A DNA stretch of 64,000 nt from Thiobacillus denitrificans (GTDB taxonomy: Bacteria > Pseudomonadota > Gammaproteobacteria > Burkholderiales > Thiobacillaceae): positions 124,001 through 188,000 of the forward strand of contig DYIY01000005.1 in the NCBI GenBank assembly GCA_020723405.1, written 5' to 3'. The notes below the pieces were generated by a model. That model had not been told where the DNA came from. It saw nothing but the letters and a program-made list of their open reading frames with translations, and did not search any database. The number at the start of each line of letters is the position of its first letter. Within the stretch, counting starts at the first letter, position 1. Below, piece by piece: positions 44,591 through 54,211 of the stretch. Made by a program: the position numbers and the translations under genes.

Positions 44591-45960
44591 AACTGGCCAC
44601 TTACGAAAATTACAAACCCAGTGGGGTTCTTTGGCTTGGCCAAGTTCCAGATCATTGGGATGTATGGAAGGTGGCACATGGATTTCAACAAACGGGCAGC
44701 GGTACAACACCACCGTCAGACAACCAAGAGTGGTACGACGGAGACATTTGCTGGGTTACAACCAGCGAGTTACGTGAGCAATTTATATTCGATACGGAGA
44801 AAAAAATTAGTTGTGAGGCGCTTGAAAGCTTCAGCGCGTTAAAGGTCTTTCCGAAGGGTTCACTGGCCGTGGCGATGTATGGCGCAACGATTGGTCGGCT
44901 AGGCATATTCGGGGTAGAGGCAGCGACCAACCAAGCGTGTTGTGTCCTGTACGGTGAAAAGGCGTTCGACACGCGATTCACTTTTTATTGGTTACAAGTT
45001 TTTCGGGAGCAAATAATCCTTCTGGCATCTGGCGGAGGTCAGCCGAACATTAGTCAGGAGAAAGTTCGCTCAATTCGGATCGCCTGCCCCCCAATCGAAA
45101 AACAACAAACCATCGCCCGCTTCCTCGACGCCAAGACCGCGCAGATCGACACGCTGGTGGCGAAGAAGCGGCAGCTCATCGACAAGCTCAAGGAAAAGCG
45201 TAGCGCCCTGATCGCCCGCACCGTCACCCGTGGCCTGCCGCCCGAAGCCGCCGAGGCGGCCGGGCTGGCGCCGAATCCTGAGATGAAGGATTCGGGTCTT
45301 GGCTGGATAGGCGAAATGCCAGCGCACTGGGGAATCGACAAGTTCTCACGAGAGATTTTCATCGCCGAGGGACAAGTCGATCCTGAGGTTGAACCCTATG
45401 CGTCGATGCTGCTGATTGCCCCGAATCACATTGAATCCGGCACTGGTCGTTTGCTCGCCTACGAAAGCGCAGCAGATCAATCTGCAGAAAGTGGAAAATA
45501 TTATTGTGTCGCTGGCTCCGTCATTTACTCGAAGATCCGTCCAGCACTTCGTAAGGTCGTGATAGCACCCGTGGCATGTCTGTGCAGCGCGGACATGTAT
45601 CCGCTGAACTGCCGGAAAAAGCTCACCAACAAGTACCTTTATTGGCTCCTGCTGTCCGATCAGTTCTCAGCATGGTCTGTCCTTGAGTCGGACCGGGTTG
45701 CTATGCCAAAAATTAATCGGGATACCTTGAACGAACTCCGTCTCCCGATTCCCCCAATTGATGAGCAAGTAGCGATCGTTACTTATTTAGAGGTGGAAGC
45801 GACAAAGCTAGACAAGCTCATCGCGAAAGTTGAAATCGCGCTTGGCCGCCTTACCGAATACCGCCAAGCCCTGATCACCTCGGCCGTCACCGGCAAGATC
45901 GACGTCCGAAACCATGAACATATGGGAGCCACGAGCCATGCGCCTGTTGCACTTTCTTGA
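44587..45960 (+). CDS. hsdS: type I restriction-modification specificity subunit HsdS
   Basis: 457 residues. Two target-recognition domains are separated by the conserved helix (KQQTIARFLDAKTAQIDTLV, then KEKRSALIARTVTRGL). A second conserved helix lies near the end (VAIVTYLEVEATKLDKLIAK). The two recognition domains are clearly more AT-rich than hsdM and hsdR, as expected for fast-exchanging parts. Its stop overlaps the OLD-family gene. Confidence 0.93.
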   Translation: MKLATYENYKPSGVLWLGQVPDHWDVWKVAHGFQQTGSGTTPPSDNQEWYDGDICWVTTSELREQFIFDTEKKISCEALESFSALKVFPKGSLAVAMYGATIGRLGIFGVEAATNQACCVLYGEKAFDTRFTFYWLQVFREQIILLASGGGQPNISQEKVRSIRIACPPIEKQQTIARFLDAKTAQIDTLVAKKRQLIDKLKEKRSALIARTVTRGLPPEAAEAAGLAPNPEMKDSGLGWIGEMPAHWGIDKFSREIFIAEGQVDPEVEPYASMLLIAPNHIESGTGRLLAYESAADQSAESGKYYCVAGSVIYSKIRPALRKVVIAPVACLCSADMYPLNCRKKLTNKYLYWLLLSDQFSAWSVLESDRVAMPKINRDTLNELRLPIPPIDEQVAIVTYLEVEATKLDKLIAKVEIALGRLTEYRQALITSAVTGKIDVRNHEHMGATSHAPVALS

Positions 45961-47746
45961 AATTGAAAACTTCAAGCGCTTCGGCGTAAAGCAGCGCATC
46001 GAGCTCGATCATCCCGCCGTACTGATCGGCCCCAACAATTGCGGCAAGACCAGTGCGATCCAGGCACTCGCGCTATGGTCCCAGGCGGTCAAGACCTGGT
46101 ACGACATCCGCAAGGATTCTTCGGCTAAGGAGCGCACGGCCACGGGACTGAACCGCCTCAACATCGTCGCCGTGCCGGTGCAGCGCACGCGCTTCTTCTG
46201 GCATAACACCCGCGTGCAGCACATCCCGCTCACCATCACGGTGGGGGTCGAATTCAAAGGCGAGGTCGTTCCTTTGACGATGAAGTTCAGCCACCGCGGC
46301 GATGAACTCGTCTATTGCACGCCGGATGCGGATGGCATGCGGAATCTCGATCTGGTCGGCCATGCCGCCGGGATCAGTGTGGAGTTGCTGTACCCGATGT
46401 CCGGCCTGGAGACCGAGGAACCCATTCTGCAACCGGGGCGCATCGACGTGCTGCTCGGGCAGGGGCAGACGGCGCAGGTGCTGCGCAACCTGTGCCTGAT
46501 GGTGGCCAAGAACACACCGGACGACTGGAAGCGCATCGTGCAGTTGATGCAACGCCTGTTCAACGTCAGCCTGGGCATTCCCCTGGAGACCACACGCGGC
46601 GCGATCGAGCTGCGTTACCACCAACCGGGCGTCAAGGATGCGCTGGACGTGTCGTCGTCCGGGCGCGGTTTCCAGCAGATGCTGCTGATCTTCGCCTATC
46701 TGTATTCCCACAAGCGTAGCGTGCTGCTGGTGGACGAGCCGGACGCCCATCTGGAAATCCTGCGGCAAAAGCAGGTGTACGTGCTGTTGCGCGACATCGC
46801 CGCCGAGAACCAGTCGCAGGTCGTGATGGTGACGCACTCCGAAGTCATTCTGGATGAGGCTTTGGACAACAATCTGACGCTGTTGCTGGAGGGCAAGACC
46901 GATGACTTGGCGCGGAAGCCGGAAATCCGCAACAGCCTCAAGCATTTTGGCGCGGACCACTACGTCAAGGCACGCGAGCGGGGCTATGTGCTCTACGTCG
47001 AGGGCGGCACCGATGTCGATATGCTGCGTGCGCTGGCCGAACGGCTGGAGCATCCGGCTGCGAAGTTGTGGGACGAGCGGATCAACTCCTTCTATGTCCA
47101 GAACAACTATCCGGATAAGTCGCTCGAAAGCGAACTGGAGCGGGTGGAGGGCGGGTTCGGCATTACGCCGCGCGACCATTTCAAGGGGCTGCGTGATTTG
47201 TTGCCCGACCTGAGGGGGCTGGCCATCCTGGATAACGACGGCAGGGGTCGCAAAAGCAGCACCGAGGGCGCACTCACGTTGTCGTACTGGCGGCGGTACG
47301 AAGCCGAAAACTACTTTGTCACACCGGATGTCCTGCGTCGGTATGCGCAAACCCAGCTTGCTGACATGGAATTGTTCGGCGGTTTCCGAGGCGAGATCGA
47401 AGAGGTGCTGGAGGCATTGCTCAAGGAGCAGGTGTTCGATTCCATCGAGGCGGATTTTCTGGCCTGGAAGCAGTCCCCTGCCGAGGCCGCTCGCGTCGTT
47501 TGGGAAGCCAAGACGGAGCGGGTAAAGCTGAGCACTGTTGCAGAGGAATTTTTCAGACGGCTGGCAGCCCGTGTCGGCGGTCAGATGTTGCTCAAGAAAG
47601 GCGAGTTGCATCGCCTGGTGGCGCTGGTCGATCCCAAGAGCATCCCCGCCGAGGTGACCGAGAAACTCAATCTGCTGGCGGAGTTGTTTCAGGCGGCCCG
47701 GCCTCCAGAAGCCGTCGACCCGGTCGACAACGGCAAGGCCGGCTAA
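45938..47746 (+). CDS. OLD-family ATPase with TOPRIM domain, embedded in RM operon
   Basis: 602 residues from the ATG at 45938, 9 bp after GGGAG; an in-frame ATG at 45914 has no ribosome site. The ABC-type ATPase part starts LHFLEIENFKRFGVKQRIEL. Walker A is GPNNCGKTS, signature SSSGRGFQQMLL, Walker B LLVDEPDAHLE, and H-loop MVTHSE. The C-terminal half has a TOPRIM-like nuclease region, LYVEGGTDVDMLRALAER and LAILDNDGRGRK. OLD proteins include phage P2 Old and the Gabija GajA nuclease. No UvrD-like GajB follows; hsdR does, with a 1-bp TAATG overlap. Confidence 0.88.
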   Translation: MRLLHFLEIENFKRFGVKQRIELDHPAVLIGPNNCGKTSAIQALALWSQAVKTWYDIRKDSSAKERTATGLNRLNIVAVPVQRTRFFWHNTRVQHIPLTITVGVEFKGEVVPLTMKFSHRGDELVYCTPDADGMRNLDLVGHAAGISVELLYPMSGLETEEPILQPGRIDVLLGQGQTAQVLRNLCLMVAKNTPDDWKRIVQLMQRLFNVSLGIPLETTRGAIELRYHQPGVKDALDVSSSGRGFQQMLLIFAYLYSHKRSVLLVDEPDAHLEILRQKQVYVLLRDIAAENQSQVVMVTHSEVILDEALDNNLTLLLEGKTDDLARKPEIRNSLKHFGADHYVKARERGYVLYVEGGTDVDMLRALAERLEHPAAKLWDERINSFYVQNNYPDKSLESELERVEGGFGITPRDHFKGLRDLLPDLRGLAILDNDGRGRKSSTEGALTLSYWRRYEAENYFVTPDVLRRYAQTQLADMELFGGFRGEIEEVLEALLKEQVFDSIEADFLAWKQSPAEAARVVWEAKTERVKLSTVAEEFFRRLAARVGGQMLLKKGELHRLVALVDPKSIPAEVTEKLNLLAELFQAARPPEAVDPVDNGKAG

Positions 47747-50700
47747 TGCCGCAGACCACCGAAAAAGCCTTCGAGTCCTGGCTCGAACAGATGCTGGTCA
47801 CCGGCGGCTGGCAGCCGGGCGCCAACACCGAGTGGGACCAGGCACGGGCCTTGTTCCCGGCACGGGTGTTCACCTTCATCGAGACAACGCAGCCCAAGCT
47901 CTGGAGCGAGATGGCTGGGCTGCACGGCGATAATCTCCGGCCGATGTTGCTCGATGCGCTGGTGAAGGAACTGGACATCAAGGGCAGCCTGCACGTGCTG
48001 CGCCACGGCTTCAAGTTCTACGGCAAGTTGTTCCGCCTGGCCTACTTCAAGCCGGCCCATGGTCTTTCGCCGGACGTGCTGGAACTCTATGCCAGGAACC
48101 AGATTACGGTGACCCGGCAGGTGCCCTGTCACCCGGGCGACCACAGCACGGTGGACATGGTGCTCGCGGTGAATGGCCTGCCGGTGGCGACCATCGAGCT
48201 GAAGAACCCCGGCACCGGCCAGAGTTGGCGGCACGCGGTGAGGCAGTACCAGTCCGACCGCGATCCGCGCGCGCCGCTGTTCGACTTCAAGAAGCGGGCG
48301 CTGGTGTATTTCGCCGCCGACCCCGACGAAGTCCACATGGTGACGCGACTGGCCAAGGACAAGACCGTGTTCCTGCCCTTCAACCGGGGCAGCCACCCGG
48401 GCCAGGTGCAATGCGGCGCCGGCAACCCGCAGCATAAGAGCGGCTACCGCACCGGCTATTTCTGGGAAGAGACGCTCGCCCGCGACAGCTTTCTCGACAT
48501 CCTCGGCCACTTCCTGTTCATCGAGAAGGACGAGCAGAAAGTGGATGACGGGCGCGGTGGCAAGAAGCTGGTCACCACGGAAAAGATGGTGTTCCCGCGC
48601 TATCACCAGCTGGACGCAGTTCGGGCGCTGATCGATGCCAGCCGTCTTGTGGGGGCCGGGCACAACTACCTGATCCAGCATTCGGCGGGCAGCGGCAAGA
48701 CCAACAGCATCTCCTGGCTGTCGCACCGGCTGGCCAGCCTGCACAACGCCCAGGATCAGAAGGTGTTCGACTGCGTGGTGGTGATCACCGACCGCAAGGT
48801 GCTGGACAAGCAGTTGCAGGATGCGATCTACCAGATCGAGCACGCCCAGGGCGTGGTCAAGGCCATCGACCAGGACGCCAAGCAACTGGCGGCGGCCCTG
48901 ATCGACGGCACCAAGATCGTCATCACCACGCTACAGAAGTTTCCCTTCGTGCTGCGCGGCCTGCTGCACGTGGCCGGCGCGGAAGACCAGGACAAGGCCA
49001 GCGACGAGGAAAGGCAGCAGGCCAAGGGCTGGCAGGCCGCCATCGCGGCGCGGCGCTACGCGGTGATCGTGGACGAGGCCCATTCCAGCCAGACCGGCGA
49101 AACGGCGCGGGAGCTGAAGACGATCCTGGGGGCAGCCGCCCCGGCGGGCAATGGCGAGGAGGAGCCGGATTGGCAAGACCGGCTCAACCAGATCATGGCC
49201 TCGCGCGGCCAGCAGAAGAACCTGAGTTTCTTCGCCTTTACCGCCACACCGAAGGGCAAAACGCTGGAACTGTTCGGCCGCGACGGCGAGGCCTTCCACA
49301 CCTATTCGATGCGCCAGGCCATCGAGGAGGGTTTCATCCTCGACGTGCTGCGCAACTACACGACCTACAGCACCTGGTTCAAGTTCGTGAAGCTGGTGGA
49401 GGACGACCCGAGCATCCCGAAGAAGAAGGGCGCCCGGGCGCTGGCCAAATTCAAGGAATTGCACCCACACAACATCGAGCAGAAGACGGAGGTGATGATC
49501 GAGCACTTCCGCGAGCATGCCCGCCATCAGCTCGGCGGCCGGGCCAAGGCGATGGTGGTGACGGCCAGCCGCATCCAGGCGGTGCGCTACAAACTGGCCT
49601 TCGAGCAATATCTGGCGGAAAACGGCTACACCGACATCCGGCCGCTGGTGGCCTTCAGCGGCACGGTGAAGGACCCGGAGACTGGCATCGAATATACCGA
49701 GCCGGGCATGAACCCGGATGTCGTCACCGGCAAGCCGATTTCGGAGAGCCAGCTGCCCGAGCGCTTCGCCTCCAGCGACTATCAGGTGTTGCTGGTCGCC
49801 AACAAATATCAGACCGGCTTCGACCAGCCCCTGCTGGTGGCGATGTATGTCGACAAGCGGCTGGATGGGGTGCAGGCGGTGCAGACGCTGTCGCGCCTGA
49901 ACCGGAAGATTGCGGGCAAGGACGAGCCCTTCGTGCTCGATTTCGTGAACAAGCCGGAAGACATCTACGCCGCCTTCAAGCCCTATTTCGATTCCACCAG
50001 CCTGCAGGAGTCGGCGAATCCCGAGATGCTGCCGCGCATCAAGCACGAGCTGGATCAGATGCAGGTGTACCACTGGAGCGAGGTCGAGGCCTTCGCCCGG
50101 ATCTTCTACCGCGCACCGGATCGCCAGAACCCGGCCGATCACGCGCATATGCAGCGGCATTTGCAACCGGCGGTAGACCGTTTCAAGGCCATCGAGGACG
50201 AACAGCTGCGCAGCGTCTTCCGCGACAAGCTGGGCGGTTATGTGCGGATGTACTCGTTCCTGAGCCAAATACTGCCCTATGGTGACCAGGACCTGGAGAT
50301 GCTCTACAGCTATGGGCGTTTCCTGCTGCCGCACCTGCCGATGGATCGCGACAACACGGTGGTCAAGATCGGCAACGAGGTGGATTTGCAGTATTACCGG
50401 TTGCAACGCGTTTCCAGCGGGCCGATCGATTTGAAGGTGGGCGAACCCGAGGCGGTTTACAGTCCAACGGAGGTGGGAACCGGCAAGGCCAAGGATGAGA
50501 AGGCGCCGCTGTCGGAGATCATCCAGGTGCTGAACGAGCGATTTGGCACAGCTTTCACCGAGGAGGATCGCCTGTTCTTCGAGCAGATCAAGGCGCGGGC
50601 GACGGCCAACCAGCAGGTGATCCAGACCGCAATGGCCAACCCGCTGGACAAGTTTCAGTTGGGGGTGCGCAAGTTGATCGAAGACCTGATGATTCAGCGC

Positions 50701-50838
50701 ATGTCGGAGAACGACAAGATCGTCACCCGGTACATGGATGACGGCGAGTTCCAGCGCACCGCGTTTCCAATACTGGCGCGGGAGATCTTCGAAACGATCC
50801 GGGCCGTCGGACCTTCCGACGGCCCGGCATCGGCATAG
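47746..50838 (+). CDS. hsdR: type I restriction enzyme HsdR
   Basis: 1,030 residues. N-terminal nuclease region STVDMVLAVNGLPVATIELK. Motor: Walker A HSAGSGKTNSIS, IVDEAHSSQTGET, FTATPKGKT, and QTGFDQPLLVAMYVDKRL. It translocates DNA and cuts at a distance when the site is unmodified. The start is the ATG overlapping the OLD stop. Confidence 0.95.
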   Translation: MPQTTEKAFESWLEQMLVTGGWQPGANTEWDQARALFPARVFTFIETTQPKLWSEMAGLHGDNLRPMLLDALVKELDIKGSLHVLRHGFKFYGKLFRLAYFKPAHGLSPDVLELYARNQITVTRQVPCHPGDHSTVDMVLAVNGLPVATIELKNPGTGQSWRHAVRQYQSDRDPRAPLFDFKKRALVYFAADPDEVHMVTRLAKDKTVFLPFNRGSHPGQVQCGAGNPQHKSGYRTGYFWEETLARDSFLDILGHFLFIEKDEQKVDDGRGGKKLVTTEKMVFPRYHQLDAVRALIDASRLVGAGHNYLIQHSAGSGKTNSISWLSHRLASLHNAQDQKVFDCVVVITDRKVLDKQLQDAIYQIEHAQGVVKAIDQDAKQLAAALIDGTKIVITTLQKFPFVLRGLLHVAGAEDQDKASDEERQQAKGWQAAIAARRYAVIVDEAHSSQTGETARELKTILGAAAPAGNGEEEPDWQDRLNQIMASRGQQKNLSFFAFTATPKGKTLELFGRDGEAFHTYSMRQAIEEGFILDVLRNYTTYSTWFKFVKLVEDDPSIPKKKGARALAKFKELHPHNIEQKTEVMIEHFREHARHQLGGRAKAMVVTASRIQAVRYKLAFEQYLAENGYTDIRPLVAFSGTVKDPETGIEYTEPGMNPDVVTGKPISESQLPERFASSDYQVLLVANKYQTGFDQPLLVAMYVDKRLDGVQAVQTLSRLNRKIAGKDEPFVLDFVNKPEDIYAAFKPYFDSTSLQESANPEMLPRIKHELDQMQVYHWSEVEAFARIFYRAPDRQNPADHAHMQRHLQPAVDRFKAIEDEQLRSVFRDKLGGYVRMYSFLSQILPYGDQDLEMLYSYGRFLLPHLPMDRDNTVVKIGNEVDLQYYRLQRVSSGPIDLKVGEPEAVYSPTEVGTGKAKDEKAPLSEIIQVLNERFGTAFTEEDRLFFEQIKARATANQQVIQTAMANPLDKFQLGVRKLIEDLMIQRMSENDKIVTRYMDDGEFQRTAFPILAREIFETIRAVGPSDGPASA

Positions 50839-50846
50839 CAAGCCGA

Positions 50847-52298
50847 GTGAGCCGTTCTATGCCCCTCGCGGATCACGACCAAAAAGTCATCGATGCATTC
50901 TTCGCTGGGCTCGTCCCCTGGGAGGATGCCTACAAGAAGTTCGCCAGCCTCAGTTACTTCGCGGTGAAGCATGACGGCGCATTTGTCATGGTGCAGGCAA
51001 GGCTGTTTCTGAATACCGTGCCCTCAGATCATCCCTTGACGCATTTTCAAACCGAGAACATCCGCGCAGGGCACTTCCTGATTTCAGATTTGAAAGCAGA
51101 TGCGCAAGGCGTGGTTGGTCAGTTCACCGACGGCAAGCTCTTGTGCCCGGCTGGCGAGCTGTGGTTTCCGCCTGCCGATGGGCGAAGCTATACGGCCTAC
51201 CACATGCCGTTCCATCCGGAGGGGCTGAAAAACGGAAATCGCCTGGATGTGCTGATGTTGACCGGCGCACGACGGACCGAGTACGTAAGCCAGCCGCAGT
51301 TGGATTGGGAAGTCAAAGCGGCTGCTACGCCCTATGACAGCATTGCCGAACTGCTGCTCGAGTACCGTCTTGGCGTATTGCGCAGTGACGGTGCCAATCT
51401 GGAAGTTGTCGCCTTCAACGTAGCGGTTGTCGATCTGTCGTCGATGGTCAGTGGAACCAAGGCCAATCCCGCAGTGCTGCTCGCCGATGAATTGAGTCCT
51501 GACAAGGTGACGCTCGGGTTCCGCGTGTTCAGCCAAGGGCGTGTCGTGCAACGTACCACGATAGCCGGGGCCGCAATGCAATGGGGGCAGCGTAACGCCA
51601 TACAGCGTGGCATCACCGAAATCGATATCCCGCCGGCTGCGGTGCTGCATTGCATCGCCAGCTATGCGGGGATCGCTCAGCACCAGGGCTGGCTGTCCGA
51701 TCCGGCGACCGTACAGAATCCGCAGCGGTCGGTCTATGAGGCATTCGATGACAAGCTGGAAGTGCTCCGCGACTTCCTGGCCAAGTCCCAGGGCAAGGGG
51801 CGCGATGCGCGAGACCTGGAGGCGGGAGTCTCCTGGCTGCTCTGGATGCTCGGCTTCAGCGTGGCTCACCTTGGTGGAACCGATAAGACCCAGAATGCAC
51901 CGGATCTGATTGCGACAACCCCGCGCGGGAATTTTGCGGTGATCGAATGCACGACCGGCCTGCTGAAGGCGGAAAACAAGCTGGCGCTTCTGGTTGATCG
52001 GGCCGAGGCGTTGAGACGACGCCTTGAGGCTTCCGGCAACAGGCACCTTCACATATTGCCGGTGATCGTCACCTCCAAGGCACGAGAAGAGGTCAAAGCA
52101 GATCTGGAACAGGCGGAAAAGCTGGGCGTCGTAGTCTTGACCAGGGAGTCTCTTGAGGAGGCGTTGAAGCGTACCCTCGTCCTACCCGATGCCGAGGCGC
52201 TATTCGCCGAAGGGGAACAGTCAGCCCAAGCGGCGCAGGCGAAATATCAGAATGCCACCCCGTTCGCTGGTGAGGCTAGTGTTAGCAATTTGCTCTAA
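50847..52298 (+). CDS. unrecognised protein with degenerate PD-(D/E)XK-like motif, last gene of RM locus
   Basis: 483 residues from a GTG (an ATG at 50859 is also possible). No membrane segment. The C-terminal third has the layout LEAGVSWLLWMLGFSVAHL, then NAPDLIATTPRGNFAVIECT. The alpha-helix with Glu, PD and E-x-T is a PD-(D/E)XK-like pattern with the usual Lys replaced by Thr; a Lys in LLKAENKL might take its place. It begins 8 bp after hsdR. No known family recognised. It could be an accessory nuclease or an anti-plasmid/phage effector of the RM locus. Confidence 0.65.
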   Translation: MSRSMPLADHDQKVIDAFFAGLVPWEDAYKKFASLSYFAVKHDGAFVMVQARLFLNTVPSDHPLTHFQTENIRAGHFLISDLKADAQGVVGQFTDGKLLCPAGELWFPPADGRSYTAYHMPFHPEGLKNGNRLDVLMLTGARRTEYVSQPQLDWEVKAAATPYDSIAELLLEYRLGVLRSDGANLEVVAFNVAVVDLSSMVSGTKANPAVLLADELSPDKVTLGFRVFSQGRVVQRTTIAGAAMQWGQRNAIQRGITEIDIPPAAVLHCIASYAGIAQHQGWLSDPATVQNPQRSVYEAFDDKLEVLRDFLAKSQGKGRDARDLEAGVSWLLWMLGFSVAHLGGTDKTQNAPDLIATTPRGNFAVIECTTGLLKAENKLALLVDRAEALRRRLEASGNRHLHILPVIVTSKAREEVKADLEQAEKLGVVVLTRESLEEALKRTLVLPDAEALFAEGEQSAQAAQAKYQNATPFAGEASVSNLL

Positions 52299-52430
52299 AC
52301 CGGTCATCGAGTTGTGCTAGTTTCAGCGGCAGGATTGGCCGACTACCGGTCATCGGCCAACGAAACCGCATCAGCCAGAACCGACTATCCCACACGCTGG
52401 CAAAAACAGCGCAAGCCTTACCAGTCGCGT

Positions 52431-52778
52431 TCAGCCCGGTCTACCGGGGCCTGTGTCGGTGTCTTCTTGCAGCCAGGCGGGGATGTCGCGCTGGCCATGC
52501 AACACCCGCCAGATGTCGATGCGATCCGGAAGGTCGACGTAGAAGATGAGGTAGGGATAGCGTTGCAATGGCCAGGTGCGCAGGCCGGGCATATTCAGTT
52601 CGTGGGCATAGCGGGGAGAGCCAGCGGCGGGTTGGCTGGCGATTTGGCGATAGGCGTGCTCCAGCGCTGCAACGAAGCCAAGCGCAATCTGGTCGCCCGC
52701 TTCGCTCAAGTAGAAATCCACCGCATCCTCGACGTCCCGACTGGCGGCCTCGCGCGGGACGATGGGCTTGGACTTCAC
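52431..52778 (-). CDS. parE: RelE/ParE family toxin
   Basis: 115 residues with the ParE fold: EAASRDVEDAVDFYLSEAG, AGSPRYAHELNMPGLRTWPL and YLIFYVDLPDRIDIWRVLHG. Its start overlaps the upstream antitoxin stop by 4 bp. ParE toxins usually inhibit DNA gyrase. Confidence 0.92.
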   Translation of the reverse strand: MKSKPIVPREAASRDVEDAVDFYLSEAGDQIALGFVAALEHAYRQIASQPAAGSPRYAHELNMPGLRTWPLQRYPYLIFYVDLPDRIDIWRVLHGQRDIPAWLQEDTDTGPGRPG

Positions 52779-53014
52779 TCTGGGGCGCGCCGGCGAACGC
52801 GATTTCGCAGATCATCAAAGTACGCCTTGTCCACCGCTTTCCCGGGTGCCGATGCGGCGCCCTGCAGCAACAGTTCTCGCAGTCGGGTACGGTCCTGATC
52901 CTTGCGGATCAGTTCGCGCACATACTCGCTGCTGGTTCCGTAGCCGCGCTGGGTGACCTGTTCGTCCACGAAGGACTTAAGGGCATCGGGAAGGGAGATG
53001 TTCATCGTGGTCAT
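52775..53014 (-). CDS. parD: ParD-type antitoxin
   Basis: 79 residues from the ATG at 53014 (MTTMNISLPDALKSFVDEQV). Ribbon-helix-helix domain, then GYGTSSEYVRELIRKDQDR and a disordered C-terminal toxin-binding arm. It precedes and overlaps the toxin gene, the standard ParDE order. It probably represses its own operon through the palindrome at 53031. Confidence 0.92.
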   Translation of the reverse strand: MTTMNISLPDALKSFVDEQVTQRGYGTSSEYVRELIRKDQDRTRLRELLLQGAASAPGKAVDKAYFDDLRNRVRRRAPE

Positions 53015-53030
53015 GACGTCACAGTAGGAT

Positions 53031-53051
53031 GTTTGCCAAATTTTGGCAAAC
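53031..53051. promoter_or_regulatory. palindromic operator of parDE
   Basis: GTTTGCCAAA and TTTGGCAAAC form a perfect 10-bp inverted repeat with one central base, 16 bp upstream of the parD start on the minus strand. This fits autoregulation by the ribbon-helix-helix antitoxin. Confidence 0.7.
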
Positions 53052-53246
53052 CATGTCATTCGGCGGTCGACCGGTTGCGGCCACTGGCGGCATCGCACCT
53101 CAATGGCCGAATTGGCCGTAGCGTGGATCCTTTGCAGAACCGGCAGCCGCCAGCGCCCGTCAACTCAACACTCCCCCCGGGAGGAGGATGTGACCGCCCG
53201 GTGCGAGGCTTGCGGGTTCACCGCCTGACTCGTCGGGCTTGCCCGC

Positions 53247-54140
53247 CTATTTTGCAGCGCCCCGCTTGAACACCCGCCGGGCCAGCTTCCAGATGCCCCA
53301 CCCCGCAGGCAGCACGAAGACCAGCCAGGGCAGGACCTGGACCAGGAAGAGCAGGGCGGCGCCCAGGCTTTGGGCGAAGGCGTGGCCCACGTCGTGCCAG
53401 GCTTCCACCAGGGGTTGCATGGCGCCGGTTTCGCCCAGGCGGGGGGTGGCGCGGTAGGTGGCTTCCAGCAGGATCTTTTCGGTTTCGTTGGCCAGCACCC
53501 GGCGCTGGGCGGTGATGGCGTCCAGTTCGCCTTGCACCCGGGCCAGTTCCCGTTCGGTTTCCAGCACGTCCTTCAGGGCGCCGGTGCGGGTGGCCAGTAG
53601 GCTGCGCAGGCGGTCGCGCAGCTCGGCCAGATTTTTCAGGCGGGCTTCGGTGTCCACCACCTGCATGGTCTTGTCTTCCCGTTCCACCCGGCGTTCGCTG
53701 ATGCCGGTGTCGCCCATGGCGGTCATGAGCCTGCCGGCGCCGGGGCGGCCCACGCGCAGGAGCATGTGGGCCTGGACGGGGGAGTAGGCGGATTTGCTCA
53801 GGTTGGCTTCCAGCACTTCGCAGTCGGCCTGGCAGAGTTTCATGTGGGCTTGCCAGCGGGGCTCGATGTCGGCTTCCGCGAGTTCGTAGGTCCAGTATTG
53901 GCGTTCGGCCAGGTATTTCGGGGAGGCGTCGGGGGCTGCGTTGGTGGCTTCTCCCGGGGCGCCTTCCGGGACCATGGCGCGCTCGGCCATGCCGGCATCC
54001 ATGGCTTCGGCGGGGCCCGGGGCGCTCATGGGCGCCGACGCGGGCATGGCGGCCTCTTCCTTGTGGCCGCAGCCCGCCAGCAAGGCCAGGGTGAGGGCGA
54101 GACAGGTCAGGCGGGGGGCAAGGGCGGCAAGGCGGGGCAT
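53247..54140 (-). CDS. DUF4349 lipoprotein
   Basis: 297 residues. Lipoprotein signal LTCLALTLALLAGCGHKEEA. A coiled-coil core (VDTEARLKNLAELRDRLRSL and LKDVLETERELARVQGELDA) is followed by a C-terminal membrane helix (LLFLVQVLPWLVFVLPAGWG). This is the DUF4349 layout. Role in envelope structure is presumed. It diverges from kdpD. Confidence 0.88.
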   Translation of the reverse strand: MPRLAALAPRLTCLALTLALLAGCGHKEEAAMPASAPMSAPGPAEAMDAGMAERAMVPEGAPGEATNAAPDASPKYLAERQYWTYELAEADIEPRWQAHMKLCQADCEVLEANLSKSAYSPVQAHMLLRVGRPGAGRLMTAMGDTGISERRVEREDKTMQVVDTEARLKNLAELRDRLRSLLATRTGALKDVLETERELARVQGELDAITAQRRVLANETEKILLEATYRATPRLGETGAMQPLVEAWHDVGHAFAQSLGAALLFLVQVLPWLVFVLPAGWGIWKLARRVFKRGAAK

Positions 54141-54211
54141 GGCGACGGTCCGGCAGGGGAGAGGGGGCAGAATAGTGGCAACGGGACGGGTCTGCCATGG
54201 GCAGCCCTGGG

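Noticed and set aside
45914-47746. Gabija system (GajA with GajB)
   Set aside because: The OLD-like protein could be GajA-related, but the next gene is hsdR and not a UvrD-like GajB. The uvrD at 16.4 kb is a housekeeping gene far away.
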